From NCBI GenBank assembly GCA_000023185.1, contig CP001622.1, positions 2,666,001 through 2,730,000 of the forward strand: a stretch of 64,000 bases of DNA. The letters are read 5' to 3'. Numbering within the stretch: position 1 is the first letter of the stretch; every line of letters begins with the position of its first letter. The stretch comes from Rhizobium leguminosarum bv. trifolii WSM1325. Lineage in GTDB: Bacteria; Pseudomonadota; Alphaproteobacteria; Rhizobiales; Rhizobiaceae. The translations under genes and the position numbers were made by a program. The notes under the pieces are model-generated. The model was not told the DNA's origin, did not search any database, and worked only from the letters and a program-made list of their open reading frames with translations. Below, in pieces: positions 51,337 to 60,638 of the stretch.

Positions 51337-52442
51337 GGGAGATCCAGTGTCATGACGACGGGGCAGTGATCGGACGCCTTCGGCCTGTCCCAGCCAGTGC
51401 GCGGATAACGCTCCACCTCCTGCCCGGGCGGGAAGACGGTGCGGTAGGGCTGGCCGCTGCGGATGATTTCGGGCAGGCACCCGGCATTATGGGCGGCGAG
51501 TGCTGGCGAAAGCCAGAGATAGTCGAGTTGGCAAAGCCACTGCTCCTGTGGGCCCCGCGCGTGATAGAGCGTCCAGCGGTCGAGGGGTTCGCGGCGGCGC
51601 ACGACATTTTCGGCAAAGCCGTCGCTGCTGAAAACGTCGAGCGCGCTTGCGGTCTCGTTCTGATGTTCGAAGCGATAGCCGGTGCCCCGGCGGCCGATGA
51701 CATCGACACGCTCCTGATAATCGTTCATGTCTCCGCAGATAGCGAAGCTCTTCGTGCCGGCTTGCTCCGCCCCGAAGCGATCCTCGATGATGCCGCGCAC
51801 GGCGCGCGCCTCGGCGCGGCGGATCGGCATGGTCGATTGCCGCCCGTCCAACCCGTCGCGCGGATTGCCCATCGACTTGAAATGCACGACGTAGAGCGAA
51901 AACGGCCGTCCGCCGATCAGAAGGTCGAGCTCCAGGCAATCGCGCTTGAAGATCTTGTCGTCGATGCGGTTGGTGAGCGCCAGTTCCTCGTCGAAGAGAT
52001 CGAGATCGCGATAGGTCGTCATCGCGTGGCTTCTGATATCCCTGAGCTCGATCTTCTGGCCATCGCGCGTTTCCTCGCGCATCAGCACGGCAACATCAAT
52101 GCCGCGGCTGTCATTGCCCTCGACCAGGTATTTCTGGCGGTAGCCGTTTCCGACCATGCGGAAGAGATAGCCGTATTCGAAGGCCTGAAGGGCAGCCATG
52201 TTGTCGATTTCCTGCAGGCAGAGGATATCGGCGTCAGCGTCGGCGATCGCAAGGGCCGACATCTGCCGCGTGTCGTCGGTCGCGGCAATCACCCGCGCCT
52301 GCTCAAGCTGCTGATAGACACCCTCGCTCGACACCTGGAAAAGCTTGATGACCCGGTCCTGGCGCAGCTGGTTGCGGAAGCCGGTGAAATCGAAACGGGT
52401 GAGAAGATTTTCGACATTGAAGGTGGCGAGGCGAAGCGACAT
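51333..52442 (-). CDS. Endonuclease/exonuclease/phosphatase family protein
   Basis: The 369-residue protein has the EEP metallo-phosphoesterase residues: ATFNVENLL, ILCLQEID with a metal Glu, VVHFKS with a His, AICGDMND with Asp/Asn and a final SDHCPVV with the catalytic His. EEP enzymes cleave phosphodiesters in DNA, RNA or lipids; the substrate is unknown. There is no signal peptide. It is the first gene of a pair with the NUDIX gene. Confidence 0.88.
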   Translation of the reverse strand: MSLRLATFNVENLLTRFDFTGFRNQLRQDRVIKLFQVSSEGVYQQLEQARVIAATDDTRQMSALAIADADADILCLQEIDNMAALQAFEYGYLFRMVGNGYRQKYLVEGNDSRGIDVAVLMREETRDGQKIELRDIRSHAMTTYRDLDLFDEELALTNRIDDKIFKRDCLELDLLIGGRPFSLYVVHFKSMGNPRDGLDGRQSTMPIRRAEARAVRGIIEDRFGAEQAGTKSFAICGDMNDYQERVDVIGRRGTGYRFEHQNETASALDVFSSDGFAENVVRRREPLDRWTLYHARGPQEQWLCQLDYLWLSPALAAHNAGCLPEIIRSGQPYRTVFPPGQEVERYPRTGWDRPKASDHCPVVMTLDLP

Positions 52443-52640
52443 GGGAAGGATCCGGTTGCGGGCAGTACCTTATCCGGCAATAGCCGCGGGAAAAGATGGC
52501 AGGGTGAAGAAATATGCGAATAATCACTCCTCCTGGATCCCCAGAGGCGATTGCTTGTGACTTGGGCGGCAGACATTCCGCCGCAAGCCTCGGATAGTTC
52601 TGCTCAGAGGATAATCGCCGTTCCGGCGCGGGGGCATTTC

Positions 52641-53003
52641 ATGAAGCGGGTTCTTGCATCGTTTGCGGTTCTGACGTCCCTCGCCGGCGCGGCCCTTGCC
52701 GACACCTATGGCGCCATCGCCTACTCGCCGTCGACCAGCGCCATCGGCTGGTCCTATGCTCATGCCAACCGCGGCGACGCCGAAACCGTTGCCCGGCGCA
52801 ACTGCGACAGCAGCGCCAACGATTGTCGCATCGCTATCTGGTTCCGAAACGGCTGTGGCGCGGTGGCCGTCGGCCATCGCAGCGGCTGGGGCTCCGGCTG
52901 GGGTTATGATGGCCGCGAGGCCCAGCGCCAGGCGATCCGCAGCTGCAGAAAGCAAACCGGCAGCTGCCACGTCATCCGCTGGCAATGTTCCGGCAGCGAA
53001 TGA
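52641..53003 (+). CDS. DUF4189 secreted protein
   Basis: The 120-residue protein has a signal peptide (MKRVLASFAVLTSLAGAALA) and a DUF4189 domain: YGAIAYSPSTSAIGWSYAHA, then ARRNCDSSANDCRIAIWFRN and GCGAVAVGH. Six cysteines suggest three disulfides. Such domains are exported, Cys-rich and of unknown role in proteobacteria. ATG 52641 opens the signal peptide. Confidence 0.82.
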   Translation: MKRVLASFAVLTSLAGAALADTYGAIAYSPSTSAIGWSYAHANRGDAETVARRNCDSSANDCRIAIWFRNGCGAVAVGHRSGWGSGWGYDGREAQRQAIRSCRKQTGSCHVIRWQCSGSE

Positions 53004-53710
53004 TACGGCTAAACCACAAGGCGATGCATGCCGGCGAACTGGCAATCGAAATTCCAGTTTTAAGCGCTTTTTAAGCGGGCGGCTTCTTCATCTCGGACAA
53101 GGCTGTTTTCTCGACGCCGGAAAACCGGAGCGACCGACCGACAGGCCGAATGAGGCAAAAGGCTTGACGAAGACCCGCCGTTTACCCGGGCAAGCCCGGA
53201 GGCGAGACGATCAAGCGAACCGACTGCCTAGACGCATTACTTAACGGCGTTGGCTTCAGATCCCGCCGGGCGGGCTTGAGGTGGCGCCATCGTGAGGTTG
53301 GCTATGCCCACCATCAGAACTGCTCGACGAACTCCCGTTGCTCGAACCGCCATGTAATTCACTTGGCCTAAAAGTTCGGGTTTTTCATCCGTCGCCCCGT
53401 TTCTGCCGCTCTAAAGATGGGCATCCCTGAAGAACGCTCGCGGCACTTAAAAGAACAGCTGAAAGCACGAAAACGGATCGGATACGCCTTACTTGAATTG
53501 GCATGCGAGTATGGTCCCTCAATAAATGATTGTCGCGCGGGCTTTACTTGACCCATCGCGCGCGTAGTGATTTAGCCGTTTGCTTCCATCACGGATTACT
53601 AGACCGAAGATATTCAACTTTTTGGCGATTCGAAAGAAGGCACCGGCGACTTCAACCTCATATCGTCGGGCTTCGATTGGTGTCACCGTAGAAGTCTAGC
53701 CCCGCCTTCC
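53004..53710. other. 700-bp region without a convincing gene
   Basis: Several short frames exist, none with a ribosome site, domain or codon pattern that convinces. A small hairpin CCGGGC-AA-GCCCGG occurs near 53187. The composition drops in GC content around 53560-53690. No repeats shared with the rest of the window are seen. Confidence 0.5.
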
Positions 53711-54730
53711 TCAAAGCCGCCAGCCGGCGCGGATGACGACGCGCACCGTCTCGCCAGGCACGACAGCCACGCGGCTGAAGGCGCGCAGTGTCTGGCTGTT
53801 GCCGAGCGTCAGTTTCACAGCATAACGCTCGCCCTCGAAGAGTACGGATTCGACAGTTGCTGGAGCCCCCTCGCCGCCGATGACCACATCTTCCGGCCGC
53901 ACCAGAACATCGGCGTCATCGCTATTGGCAGCATGAAGCGCATCCTGAAGCTCGTCCCACTCCAGATGGCGTTCACGGCCCATGAGCGGCAGCGTGAGAA
54001 TGGCCCCTCGCCCGATGAGCCCACCGACGATGCGCCCTTCCGGCCGTGCATAGATTTCCGCCGGCGGCGCCACCTGCAGCAGCCGCCCTTCCGACATGAC
54101 GGCGACGTCGGTCGCGAGCGCCATCGCCTCGCTCTGGTCGTGGGTAACATAGATCATCGTCGCGCCCGAGCGCTGGTGGAACTCGCGAAAAGTCTCCTCC
54201 ATCTCCTGTTTCAGGTGCCGGTCGAGATTGGCAAGCGGCTCGTCGAGCAGCACGACGTCGGGCGATGTCACCAGGCAGCGGGCGAGCGCCACGCGCTGGC
54301 GCTGGCCACCGGAAAGATCGGCCGGACGTCGTTCGGCGTAGTCGGCGAGCCTGACGGTGCCGAGCGCGTCGCGCACCTTCGCCCGGTAGGCTTCACCCGA
54401 GATGCCGCGCACTTTGAGAGGATAGCCGACATTGTCGGCAACACTCATATGCGGCCACAGCGCGTAGGACTGAAAGACCATCGCCATGTTGCGCCTTTCC
54501 GGCGGCAGCGACTGCGCGGCATCGGCAAGCAATCTCTCGCCGAGATGGATCGAGCCGTCGCTCGGCGTCTCGAAACCGGCGATCATCCGCAGCACTGTCG
54601 TCTTGCCGCAACCGGAAGGCCCGAGCAACGCCAGGAAGCCGCCCTCGCGCACATCGAGCGAAAAACCGCTGACTGCGGCGCGCCCGGTGCCGAAGTCCTT
54701 GCCGAGCTGGTTGAGGATCAGCCTCGCCAT
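53711..54730 (-). CDS. ABC importer ATP-binding protein (iron/phosphonate type)
   Basis: The 339-residue ATPase has Walker A LGPSGCGKTT (~residues 36-45), the signature LSGGQRQR, Walker B VVLLDEPLANLD, and a C-terminal TOBE-like domain from ~265. It powers the importer made by the two preceding genes; it overlaps the permease gene by 13 bp. Iron(III) (FbpC type) and 2-aminoethylphosphonate importers share this architecture. Confidence 0.9.
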   Translation of the reverse strand: MARLILNQLGKDFGTGRAAVSGFSLDVREGGFLALLGPSGCGKTTVLRMIAGFETPSDGSIHLGERLLADAAQSLPPERRNMAMVFQSYALWPHMSVADNVGYPLKVRGISGEAYRAKVRDALGTVRLADYAERRPADLSGGQRQRVALARCLVTSPDVVLLDEPLANLDRHLKQEMEETFREFHQRSGATMIYVTHDQSEAMALATDVAVMSEGRLLQVAPPAEIYARPEGRIVGGLIGRGAILTLPLMGRERHLEWDELQDALHAANSDDADVLVRPEDVVIGGEGAPATVESVLFEGERYAVKLTLGNSQTLRAFSRVAVVPGETVRVVIRAGWRL

Positions 54731-56412
54731 GGGATCACTCCTTTCGGCAGTCGTTTCGCCAGAAGTTCGAGCAGCAGCATCAGCACGACGACCATGAGCA
54801 CGACGAGCACCGAGAGTGCCGAAGCAAGGTCCGAGCTGCCGCTATCATCGAGATTGTAGATGGCGACGCCGAGCGTCTGGGTGCCGGCCGACCAGAGCAG
54901 CGCCGAGATCGTCAGCTCGTTGCAGGCAATCAGAAAGACAAGAATAACGGAGGCGCCGGCGGCCGGCGCAATCAGCGGCACGATGATATCGGCAAGCCGG
55001 CGGAAGAAGCCGGCGCCGGAAAGCCGCGCCGCCTCTTCGAGAGCCGGATCGAGCTGGTGGAAGGCGCTGACCACGGGTTTCAGGCTGACGGCGAAGAACG
55101 AGGAGAAATAGGCGATCAGGATGATCCAGATCGTGCCGTAGAGCGAGACGTGGAGGATCGGGATCGGTGCTGCGAACACCAGGATGAAGCAGACCGCCAT
55201 GACGATGCCGGGCAGCGAATAGGGTATCTCGATCAGACTGGAGACGATGCGGGAAGCCGCATCCTTGCGCCGCGTCAGCGTGTAGGCTGCGAGCACTGTC
55301 GCCACAAGGAGACAAAGCGCGGTCGCGCCGGCGAGCGACAATGAATTGATGAAGGCGGTACGCGTCACCGCCTGCCGGAACAGGATCTCCTCAAAGGCAT
55401 GCAGCGACATCGTCTTGAAAGTCAGCGGCACGCCATAGGCCGGCACCAGCGCGCCGGCGACAAGCGCGAAGAAGGGTGCTGCCAGCATGAAGAACAGGAT
55501 CACCCAGAGCAGCGGTGTGAAAACAAGGCGCCAGGCGCCGAGTTCGAAGGCCGCACTCGCCCCGGATAGCCCGATGACGCGGTAGTCGCGGCCGCGCAGC
55601 GCCCGGTCCTGGATCATCAGCCCGACGACCGAGATGATGGCGATGATCACCGAGAGCACGGCGACATCACCGAAGGTGCGGCTGGTGAAAGCGGAGAACT
55701 TGGTGAAGATCAACGTCGGCAGCGTGAAGATCGAGGCCGGAATGCCGAGAATGGCGGGAATGCCGAAATTGCCGGTGCAGGAGACGAAGGAGATCGCCGC
55801 ACCCGCGATGATGCCGGGCAGCGACAGCGGCAGGATGATATCGCGGAATACCCACAAGCTGGAGGCGCCGGAAAGCCGCGCGGCCTCGACGCCGTCGCGC
55901 GGCAGCGTCATCAGCCCGGCTCGGAGCGCCAGGTAGACCAGTGGCGCATGCTGCACGCCATAGAGCAGCGCGATGCCGCCTACCGAATAGAGTGGCTGCG
56001 GCGAGCCGAGTGGCGGGGCGATGTGCAGCGCCTTCAACAGCGGGCTGGAGGGGCCTGACATCTGCACCCAGGCAAGCGCCGTCACCTGCGGCGGGATCAT
56101 CATCGGCAGCACGAAGAAGAAGCTGAGCGGCCCCTTGGCGCGGATATTGGTCAGCGTCAGCAGGAAGGCAAAGAGGCAGCCGATGACGAGCGAGATGATC
56201 GTGCCCAGAATGGCGGTGACGACGGTGTAATAGGTCGCCGACCAGAGCGACGCTTCGCCGAGAACCGTCATCACGCCGCCATCGGCGAAGGCCGCTATTC
56301 CGACCATGGCAAGGCGGGCGAGCGGCAGCACGCTGAGGATCAGGACGACAATGACGACAAAAGGAAACAGCCAGGCGGGCTGGCTGTTTCCGGTTTTGAT
56401 GTATCCGTGCAT
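54718..56412 (-). CDS. ABC importer permease with two fused halves
   Basis: The 564-residue protein contains two permease halves, each with the cytoplasmic EAA-type loop (EAARLSGASSLWVFRDIILP and EEAARLSGAGFFRRLADIIV). FbpB-like iron and AEP permeases are built this way. It forms the inner-membrane channel; its start lies 7 bp after the stop of the binding-protein gene. Confidence 0.9.
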   Translation of the reverse strand: MHGYIKTGNSQPAWLFPFVVIVVLILSVLPLARLAMVGIAAFADGGVMTVLGEASLWSATYYTVVTAILGTIISLVIGCLFAFLLTLTNIRAKGPLSFFFVLPMMIPPQVTALAWVQMSGPSSPLLKALHIAPPLGSPQPLYSVGGIALLYGVQHAPLVYLALRAGLMTLPRDGVEAARLSGASSLWVFRDIILPLSLPGIIAGAAISFVSCTGNFGIPAILGIPASIFTLPTLIFTKFSAFTSRTFGDVAVLSVIIAIISVVGLMIQDRALRGRDYRVIGLSGASAAFELGAWRLVFTPLLWVILFFMLAAPFFALVAGALVPAYGVPLTFKTMSLHAFEEILFRQAVTRTAFINSLSLAGATALCLLVATVLAAYTLTRRKDAASRIVSSLIEIPYSLPGIVMAVCFILVFAAPIPILHVSLYGTIWIILIAYFSSFFAVSLKPVVSAFHQLDPALEEAARLSGAGFFRRLADIIVPLIAPAAGASVILVFLIACNELTISALLWSAGTQTLGVAIYNLDDSGSSDLASALSVLVVLMVVVLMLLLELLAKRLPKGVIPWRG

Positions 56413-56419
56413 GAAAGGA

Positions 56420-57397
56420 TCAGTTCGAGCCGTAGATGCCCGAGAAGGTCTTGAGATCCTGATCGGTATTCTTCAATGCTTCGGCCGCCTTGATCGGCAG
56501 GACCTTGATGGTGTCGCGCGCCGGAAAGCCTTCTGGCAGCTTCATGCCGTTGCGGGCCGGGATGTAGCCGAGCTTCAGGAAGCCTTCCTGGCCCTTTTCG
56601 GAGAGCACGTAATCGACGAACTTCTTGGCGGCATCGGCATTTTTGCTGCTGGCGAGGATGCCGACCGGCTCGGTGACGGCCGAAACGCCTTCACTCGGGA
56701 AGACGAATTCGACGGGAGCGCCCTTGGCCTTCTCACGGATCGGCAGGTAGTCGACAACCACGCCATAAGCCTTTTCGCCCGAGGCGACGGACTTCAGCAC
56801 CGCGCCGTTGCCGCCGGCAGCAATCGCGCCATTTTCCGCAAGCGACTTGTAAAAGTCCCAGCCGAGTCCCGGAACGACGGCAAGCGTCTGGGCGTGGATG
56901 AGGGCCGCACCCGAGGTAAGTGGGCTCGGCATGGTGACGAGGCCCTTGGCTTCCGGCTTGGTCAGGTCCTTCCAGCTCGCAGGCTTCATCGCGGCCGAAG
57001 TGTTATACATGATGCCGGTGGTGATCAGCTTGGTGGAGTAGTAGTAGCCGTCGGCGTCATAAAGGGCGGTGTCGTATTGCGCAGCTTCCGGCGACTTGTA
57101 GGCCAAGAGCTTGCCGTCTTCCTTGAGGCGCTCCAGCGTCACGACGTCGGCGATGAGGAGAATGTCGGCAACCGGGTTGCCGGCCTGGATCTCGGCCTGG
57201 AGTTTCGCCATGATCTTCGGCGTGCCGTCGCGCACCCAGTCGACCTTGATATCGGGATTGGCGGCCATGAAGCCGTCGACCGTCGCCTGCGCATCCTCGT
57301 TCGGCTGGCTGGTGTAGAGAACGAGGTTTGCGGCCGAAGCCGGAATGGCAAAGAGGCTCGCTGCGACAAGTGCTGCGGCAGAAACGATCGTTTTCAT
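56420..57397 (-). CDS. ABC importer substrate-binding protein (AfuA/FbpA type)
   Basis: The 325-residue periplasmic protein has a signal peptide (residues ~1-22, ending ASAAN) and a type 2 binding fold: YTSQPNEDAQATVDGFMAA and YYYSTKLITTGIMYNT, a hinge region where iron-binding relatives have a tyrosine pair. The ligand cannot be settled by eye: ferric ion, a phosphonate and inorganic phosphate esters all fit the family. A perfect Pho box upstream points to a phosphorus compound such as 2-aminoethylphosphonate. Confidence 0.88.
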   Translation of the reverse strand: MKTIVSAAALVAASLFAIPASAANLVLYTSQPNEDAQATVDGFMAANPDIKVDWVRDGTPKIMAKLQAEIQAGNPVADILLIADVVTLERLKEDGKLLAYKSPEAAQYDTALYDADGYYYSTKLITTGIMYNTSAAMKPASWKDLTKPEAKGLVTMPSPLTSGAALIHAQTLAVVPGLGWDFYKSLAENGAIAAGGNGAVLKSVASGEKAYGVVVDYLPIREKAKGAPVEFVFPSEGVSAVTEPVGILASSKNADAAKKFVDYVLSEKGQEGFLKLGYIPARNGMKLPEGFPARDTIKVLPIKAAEALKNTDQDLKTFSGIYGSN

Positions 57398-57440
57398 GGG
57401 AGGATCCTCGATTTCGATACCCCTCCCTTATTAGGGGTCG

Positions 57441-57458
57441 TTGACAGAGATGTGACAG
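57441..57458 (-). promoter_or_regulatory. Pho box before the ABC importer
   Basis: On the minus strand, CTGTCAC-ATCT-CTGTCAA: two 7-bp repeats spaced by 4 bp, the PhoB binding layout, 44 bp before the start codon. It suggests induction by phosphate starvation. Confidence 0.75.
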
Positions 57459-57686
57459 GGCACGGCGGTTGGTCCACGCCCTGCGCCACAGCTTTCCCAT
57501 CGACCAGTCGTGACCTCGCCACGCTCGCCTCGATCAGTTCACTGAGGATCAACTGCAGCAGATGGTTGACCAGCGGGGCCTGCCCCGCCGATACGTCGCG
57601 CAGGCAGAGCCGGTCATGGCCCGCGGACAAAACCTCCGCGGCGGCCGGCCACGGCGCTCACGCGCCTGGGCCCCTCGGATCGAGTA

Positions 57687-58454
57687 CTACTTTGCAGCTT
57701 CTTCGATCAGTTCAGCCACCTTCTCGGGATGCGACACCATCACGACGTGGGAGGCGCCATCGACCACCACGGTCCGCTTGGAGCCTGCCCGCTCGGCCAT
57801 AAAGCCAAGGGCTGCGGCCGGGATGTTCTTGTCGCCGGTGCCGTAGACAAACCACGACGGCAGCTTCTTCCAGGCGGGCTCGCCGGATTTTTCGGTCAGG
57901 GCAGCCTCGGTGACCGGACGTTGGGCAGCCGCCATCAAGGCCGCCTGTTCGGCCGGCACGTCGCTGGCGAACTGATCATGGAACTTGGCCTGATCGATAT
58001 AGAGATCGACACCGCCGGCGCTGAGCTTCACCGGGGCCGCAAGCGCTCCGCTCAGCGTACCGCCCGGAAACTTGCCGGCGAGATCTGCGACCGATTCTCC
58101 GGCATCCGGCGCGAAGGCCGCGACATAGACCAGCGACCTGACGTTGTCGTGGCCGTTGGCCGCGGTCGAAATGACCTGGCCGCCATAGGAGTGACCGACA
58201 AGGACCACAGGGCCGGCGATGCTGCCAACCACGTCGGAGACATAGGCAGCGTCGTTAGAAACGCTGCGCAGCGGATTGGCGGCTGCCACGACAGAAAAAC
58301 CGTCCTTGCGCAGGATTTCGACGACGCCGTTCCAGCTGGATGAATCGGCAAAGGCGCCATGGACGAGGACAACGGTCGGCTTGGCCGGTTGGGCAACGGC
58401 AGCACCGGAAAGAAGAGCCCCCGCCAGGGCGACGGCAGCAGCAAACTTGAACAT
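57687..58454 (-). CDS. Secreted alpha/beta hydrolase
   Basis: The 255-residue protein has a signal peptide (residues 1-21, ending AVAQP). The catalytic residues include S89 (VGHSYGGQVIS), and the C-terminal histidine lies in DGASHVVMVSHPEKV. It is a paralogue of the protein at 11563-12273 but keeps the nucleophile serine. The substrate is likely a small ester or related compound. It is divergent from the OhrR-like regulator, which probably controls it. Confidence 0.88.
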   Translation of the reverse strand: MFKFAAAVALAGALLSGAAVAQPAKPTVVLVHGAFADSSSWNGVVEILRKDGFSVVAAANPLRSVSNDAAYVSDVVGSIAGPVVLVGHSYGGQVISTAANGHDNVRSLVYVAAFAPDAGESVADLAGKFPGGTLSGALAAPVKLSAGGVDLYIDQAKFHDQFASDVPAEQAALMAAAQRPVTEAALTEKSGEPAWKKLPSWFVYGTGDKNIPAAALGFMAERAGSKRTVVVDGASHVVMVSHPEKVAELIEEAAK

Positions 58455-58589
58455 TGGTCATTTCCTTTCATCGGTCGAGTTTCAAAGGAGCAATTGGGAG
58501 CCACAAGGGAATTCCCCTGCTTGCGCATCTATTGACGCAGCAAGCCTCTGCAGCTTTCCGTGTTGGGTTTATATTTTGTCAGCGATTTC

Positions 58590-58657
58590 TTTGTGCACGA
58601 TCTAAATAGGTGGTCTCGTCTGCCGAGTCAATAGCTTGCAAACAGATCGCGCACAAA
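58590..58657. promoter_or_regulatory. Inverted operator pair before the OhrR-like gene
   Basis: TTTGTGCACGATCT (58590-58603) and AGATCGCGCACAAA (58644-58657) are inverted copies with one mismatch, flanking the middle of the divergent promoter region. They are candidate binding sites for the MarR/OhrR-like protein. Confidence 0.55.
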
Positions 58658-58682
58658 TTATATTGAGATCAAGGAGAGCGTG

Positions 58683-59153
58683 ATGAAAGACACCACATCA
58701 AATGATCTCATTGACGTGCCCAAGATCGATGAAATGCTTTGCTTTTCGATCTATTCGGCAAGCCACGCCTTTAACCAGCTTTACCGTCCCCTGCTCGACG
58801 AACTGGAACTTACCTATCCGCAATTCCTTGTCATGACCGCCTTGTGGGCGCGCGACGACCGCACGGTGAAGGATCTCGGCGAGACGCTTTTTCTCGACTC
58901 CAGCACCCTCACTCCGCTGCTAAAGCGGCTGGAAAATGTCGGTCTCGTCACCCGCAACCGAAATCCTGCCGATGAGCGCCAGGTGCTCTTGCGCCTGACG
59001 GAGAAGGGACTGGCCCTCAAGAGCCGTGCCTCCCATGTGTTCGACTGCATCGGCAAGGCTGTCGGTCTCGACGCCCAGGCTGTCAGCAAGATTCGGGACA
59101 CAATCGCTTCGCTTCGCGACAATATTCACAAGAAGGACAAACACGAGAGCTGA
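58683..59153 (+). CDS. OhrR-like (MarR family) peroxide-sensing regulator
   Basis: The 156-residue protein has the OhrR features: reactive C20 in IDEMLCFSIYSASHAFNQLY, with Y34 and Y45 at the OhrR spacing, and a second Cys at C122, near the position used by two-Cys members. The winged helix is at ~60-105 (VKDLGETLFLDSSTLTPLLK). OhrR represses until an organic hydroperoxide oxidises the cysteine. ATG 58683 follows AAGGAGAG. No ohr gene is nearby; the divergent secreted hydrolase and the downstream aldo/keto reductase are probable targets. Confidence 0.88.
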   Translation: MKDTTSNDLIDVPKIDEMLCFSIYSASHAFNQLYRPLLDELELTYPQFLVMTALWARDDRTVKDLGETLFLDSSTLTPLLKRLENVGLVTRNRNPADERQVLLRLTEKGLALKSRASHVFDCIGKAVGLDAQAVSKIRDTIASLRDNIHKKDKHES

Positions 59154-59376
59154 CGTGGCCTCCACCACGTCGACGCTGCGCCAAGACAATTTCCGTCGAC
59201 AAGCCGATGACATATTGTACGATCTGCCGCTCGGCTCGGGTCGGCCATAGCCGCCGCATGGCCGGAAGATGCCGGCGCTCAGAATCTTGCCTAAGCCTCA
59301 CGCAGCCGTGAACGCGCACCCATTGCCATCTCGGAGCGTTGAGGTACGTCAGTCTTGTTTAAAGGGAGGAGCTTCA

Positions 59377-60435
59377 ATGGAATATCGTTTGCTCGGCCGT
59401 TCCGGCCTGAAGATTTCGACTTTGACCATGGGCACGATGACCTTCGGCGGCGTCGGTTGGGCGAAGATGGTCGGCGATCTCGGCGTCTCCGAGGCGAAAA
59501 AGATGATCGATATGTGCATCGATGCCGGCATCAACCTGATCGACACCGCCAACGCCTATTCATCAGGCGAATGCGAAAACATCATCGGTGACGTGCTCTC
59601 CGGCAAGCGGCCGCAGGGCGTGCTGCTCGCCACCAAGGCCCGCTTCAGCATGGGCGACGGCCCGAACGACCAGGGCCTGTCGCGCTACCACCTGATCCGC
59701 GAATGCGAGGCGAGCCTCAAGCGTCTGAAGACCGATGTCATCGACCTCTACCAGGTGCATGAATGGGACGGCCAGACGCCGCTGGAAGAGACGATGGAAG
59801 CCCTCGACACACTGATCAGGCAGGGCAAGGTGCGTTACGTCGGCTGCTCGAATTATTCCGGCTGGCACATCATGAAGGCGCTTGGGCTCGCCAACGAGCA
59901 CAGGTACCAGCGCTTCGTCAGCCAGCAGATCCACTATACGCTGGAAGCCCGCGACGCCGAATACGAGTTGCTGCCGATCTCGATCGATCAGGGCCTCGGC
60001 GTGCTGGTCTGGAGCCCACTCGCCGGCGGCCTGCTCTCCGGCAAGCATCGCCGCAACCAGGCGGCCCCCGAAGGCACACGCCAGTTCGCCGGCTGGACCG
60101 AACCGCCGATCCGCGATGAGAACCGCCTTTGGAACATCGTCGAGACATTGGTCGCAATCGGCGACGAGCGCGGCGTTTCGGCGGCACAGGTGGCGCTCGC
60201 CTGGCTGATCGGCCGCAAGGCGGTGACCTCGGTCATCATCGGCGGCCGCACCGAAGCCCAGTTCCGCGACAACATCGCCGCCGCCGAGCTGAAACTCACG
60301 GACGCGGAACGCAAGCGCCTCGACGCGGTCAGCCTGCCGCCGGTGATCTATCCTTATTGGCACCAGCTGAACACGGTTAGCGACAGGCTTGGTGAAGCCG
60401 ATCTCGAGCTTTTCGGTCCGCATCTCCAGCAATAG
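59377..60435 (+). CDS. Aldo/keto reductase
   Basis: The 352-residue TIM-barrel enzyme has the full catalytic tetrad: D56 and Y61 (IDTANAYSSGE), K87 (LLATKAR) and H128 (LYQVHEWDG). It should reduce aldehydes or ketones with NADPH in the cytoplasm. The start at 59377 follows GGGAGGAG. It lies 223 bp after the OhrR-like gene on the same strand. A role in detoxifying products of lipid peroxidation is plausible but inferred. Confidence 0.9.
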   Translation: MEYRLLGRSGLKISTLTMGTMTFGGVGWAKMVGDLGVSEAKKMIDMCIDAGINLIDTANAYSSGECENIIGDVLSGKRPQGVLLATKARFSMGDGPNDQGLSRYHLIRECEASLKRLKTDVIDLYQVHEWDGQTPLEETMEALDTLIRQGKVRYVGCSNYSGWHIMKALGLANEHRYQRFVSQQIHYTLEARDAEYELLPISIDQGLGVLVWSPLAGGLLSGKHRRNQAAPEGTRQFAGWTEPPIRDENRLWNIVETLVAIGDERGVSAAQVALAWLIGRKAVTSVIIGGRTEAQFRDNIAAAELKLTDAERKRLDAVSLPPVIYPYWHQLNTVSDRLGEADLELFGPHLQQ

Positions 60436-60471
60436 GCGATAGCGGATCAAGCATTGCACGGCGGAAGACAA

Positions 60472-60574
60472 AGCATGTCGCGCAAAAGTGTGCAGCGGTT
60501 TTGCGACCACGACATGCTCAAATCAAAGACCTAAAGTGTGGCAGGCGAATCTGAAGGATCGCGTCATACTTTAG
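60472..60574. repeat. RIME-like intergenic mosaic element
   Basis: The first palindrome is 60472-60518 (AGCATGTCG against CGACATGCT, with CGCAAAA/TTTTGCG); the second uses CTAAAGT (60531-60537) against ACTTTAG (60568-60574). It shares the AAAAGTGT-GCGGTTTT core with the element at 16374-16423 but differs in the second half. It follows the aldo/keto reductase gene. Confidence 0.65.
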
Positions 60575-60638
60575 CCGTCACAAAAGATGCACTTTCGCCG
60601 TGTTACCGTAAGATCCCGCCACCCCCGCGAGGTTCTCC

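Noticed and set aside
53410..53556. Short frame in the 53-kb gap (about 44 codons)
   Set aside because: It has no ribosome site and no recognisable relative; kept only as part of the gene-free region.
57394..57686. Possible degraded gene upstream of the importer (minus strand)
   Set aside because: A short frame has helical composition (NHLLQLILSELIEA), but no start signal, no family match and it covers the Pho box.
56306..57802. 498-codon plus-strand frame opposite the ABC importer genes
   Set aside because: It lies opposite three clear ABC genes, has no ribosome site and no recognisable domain.
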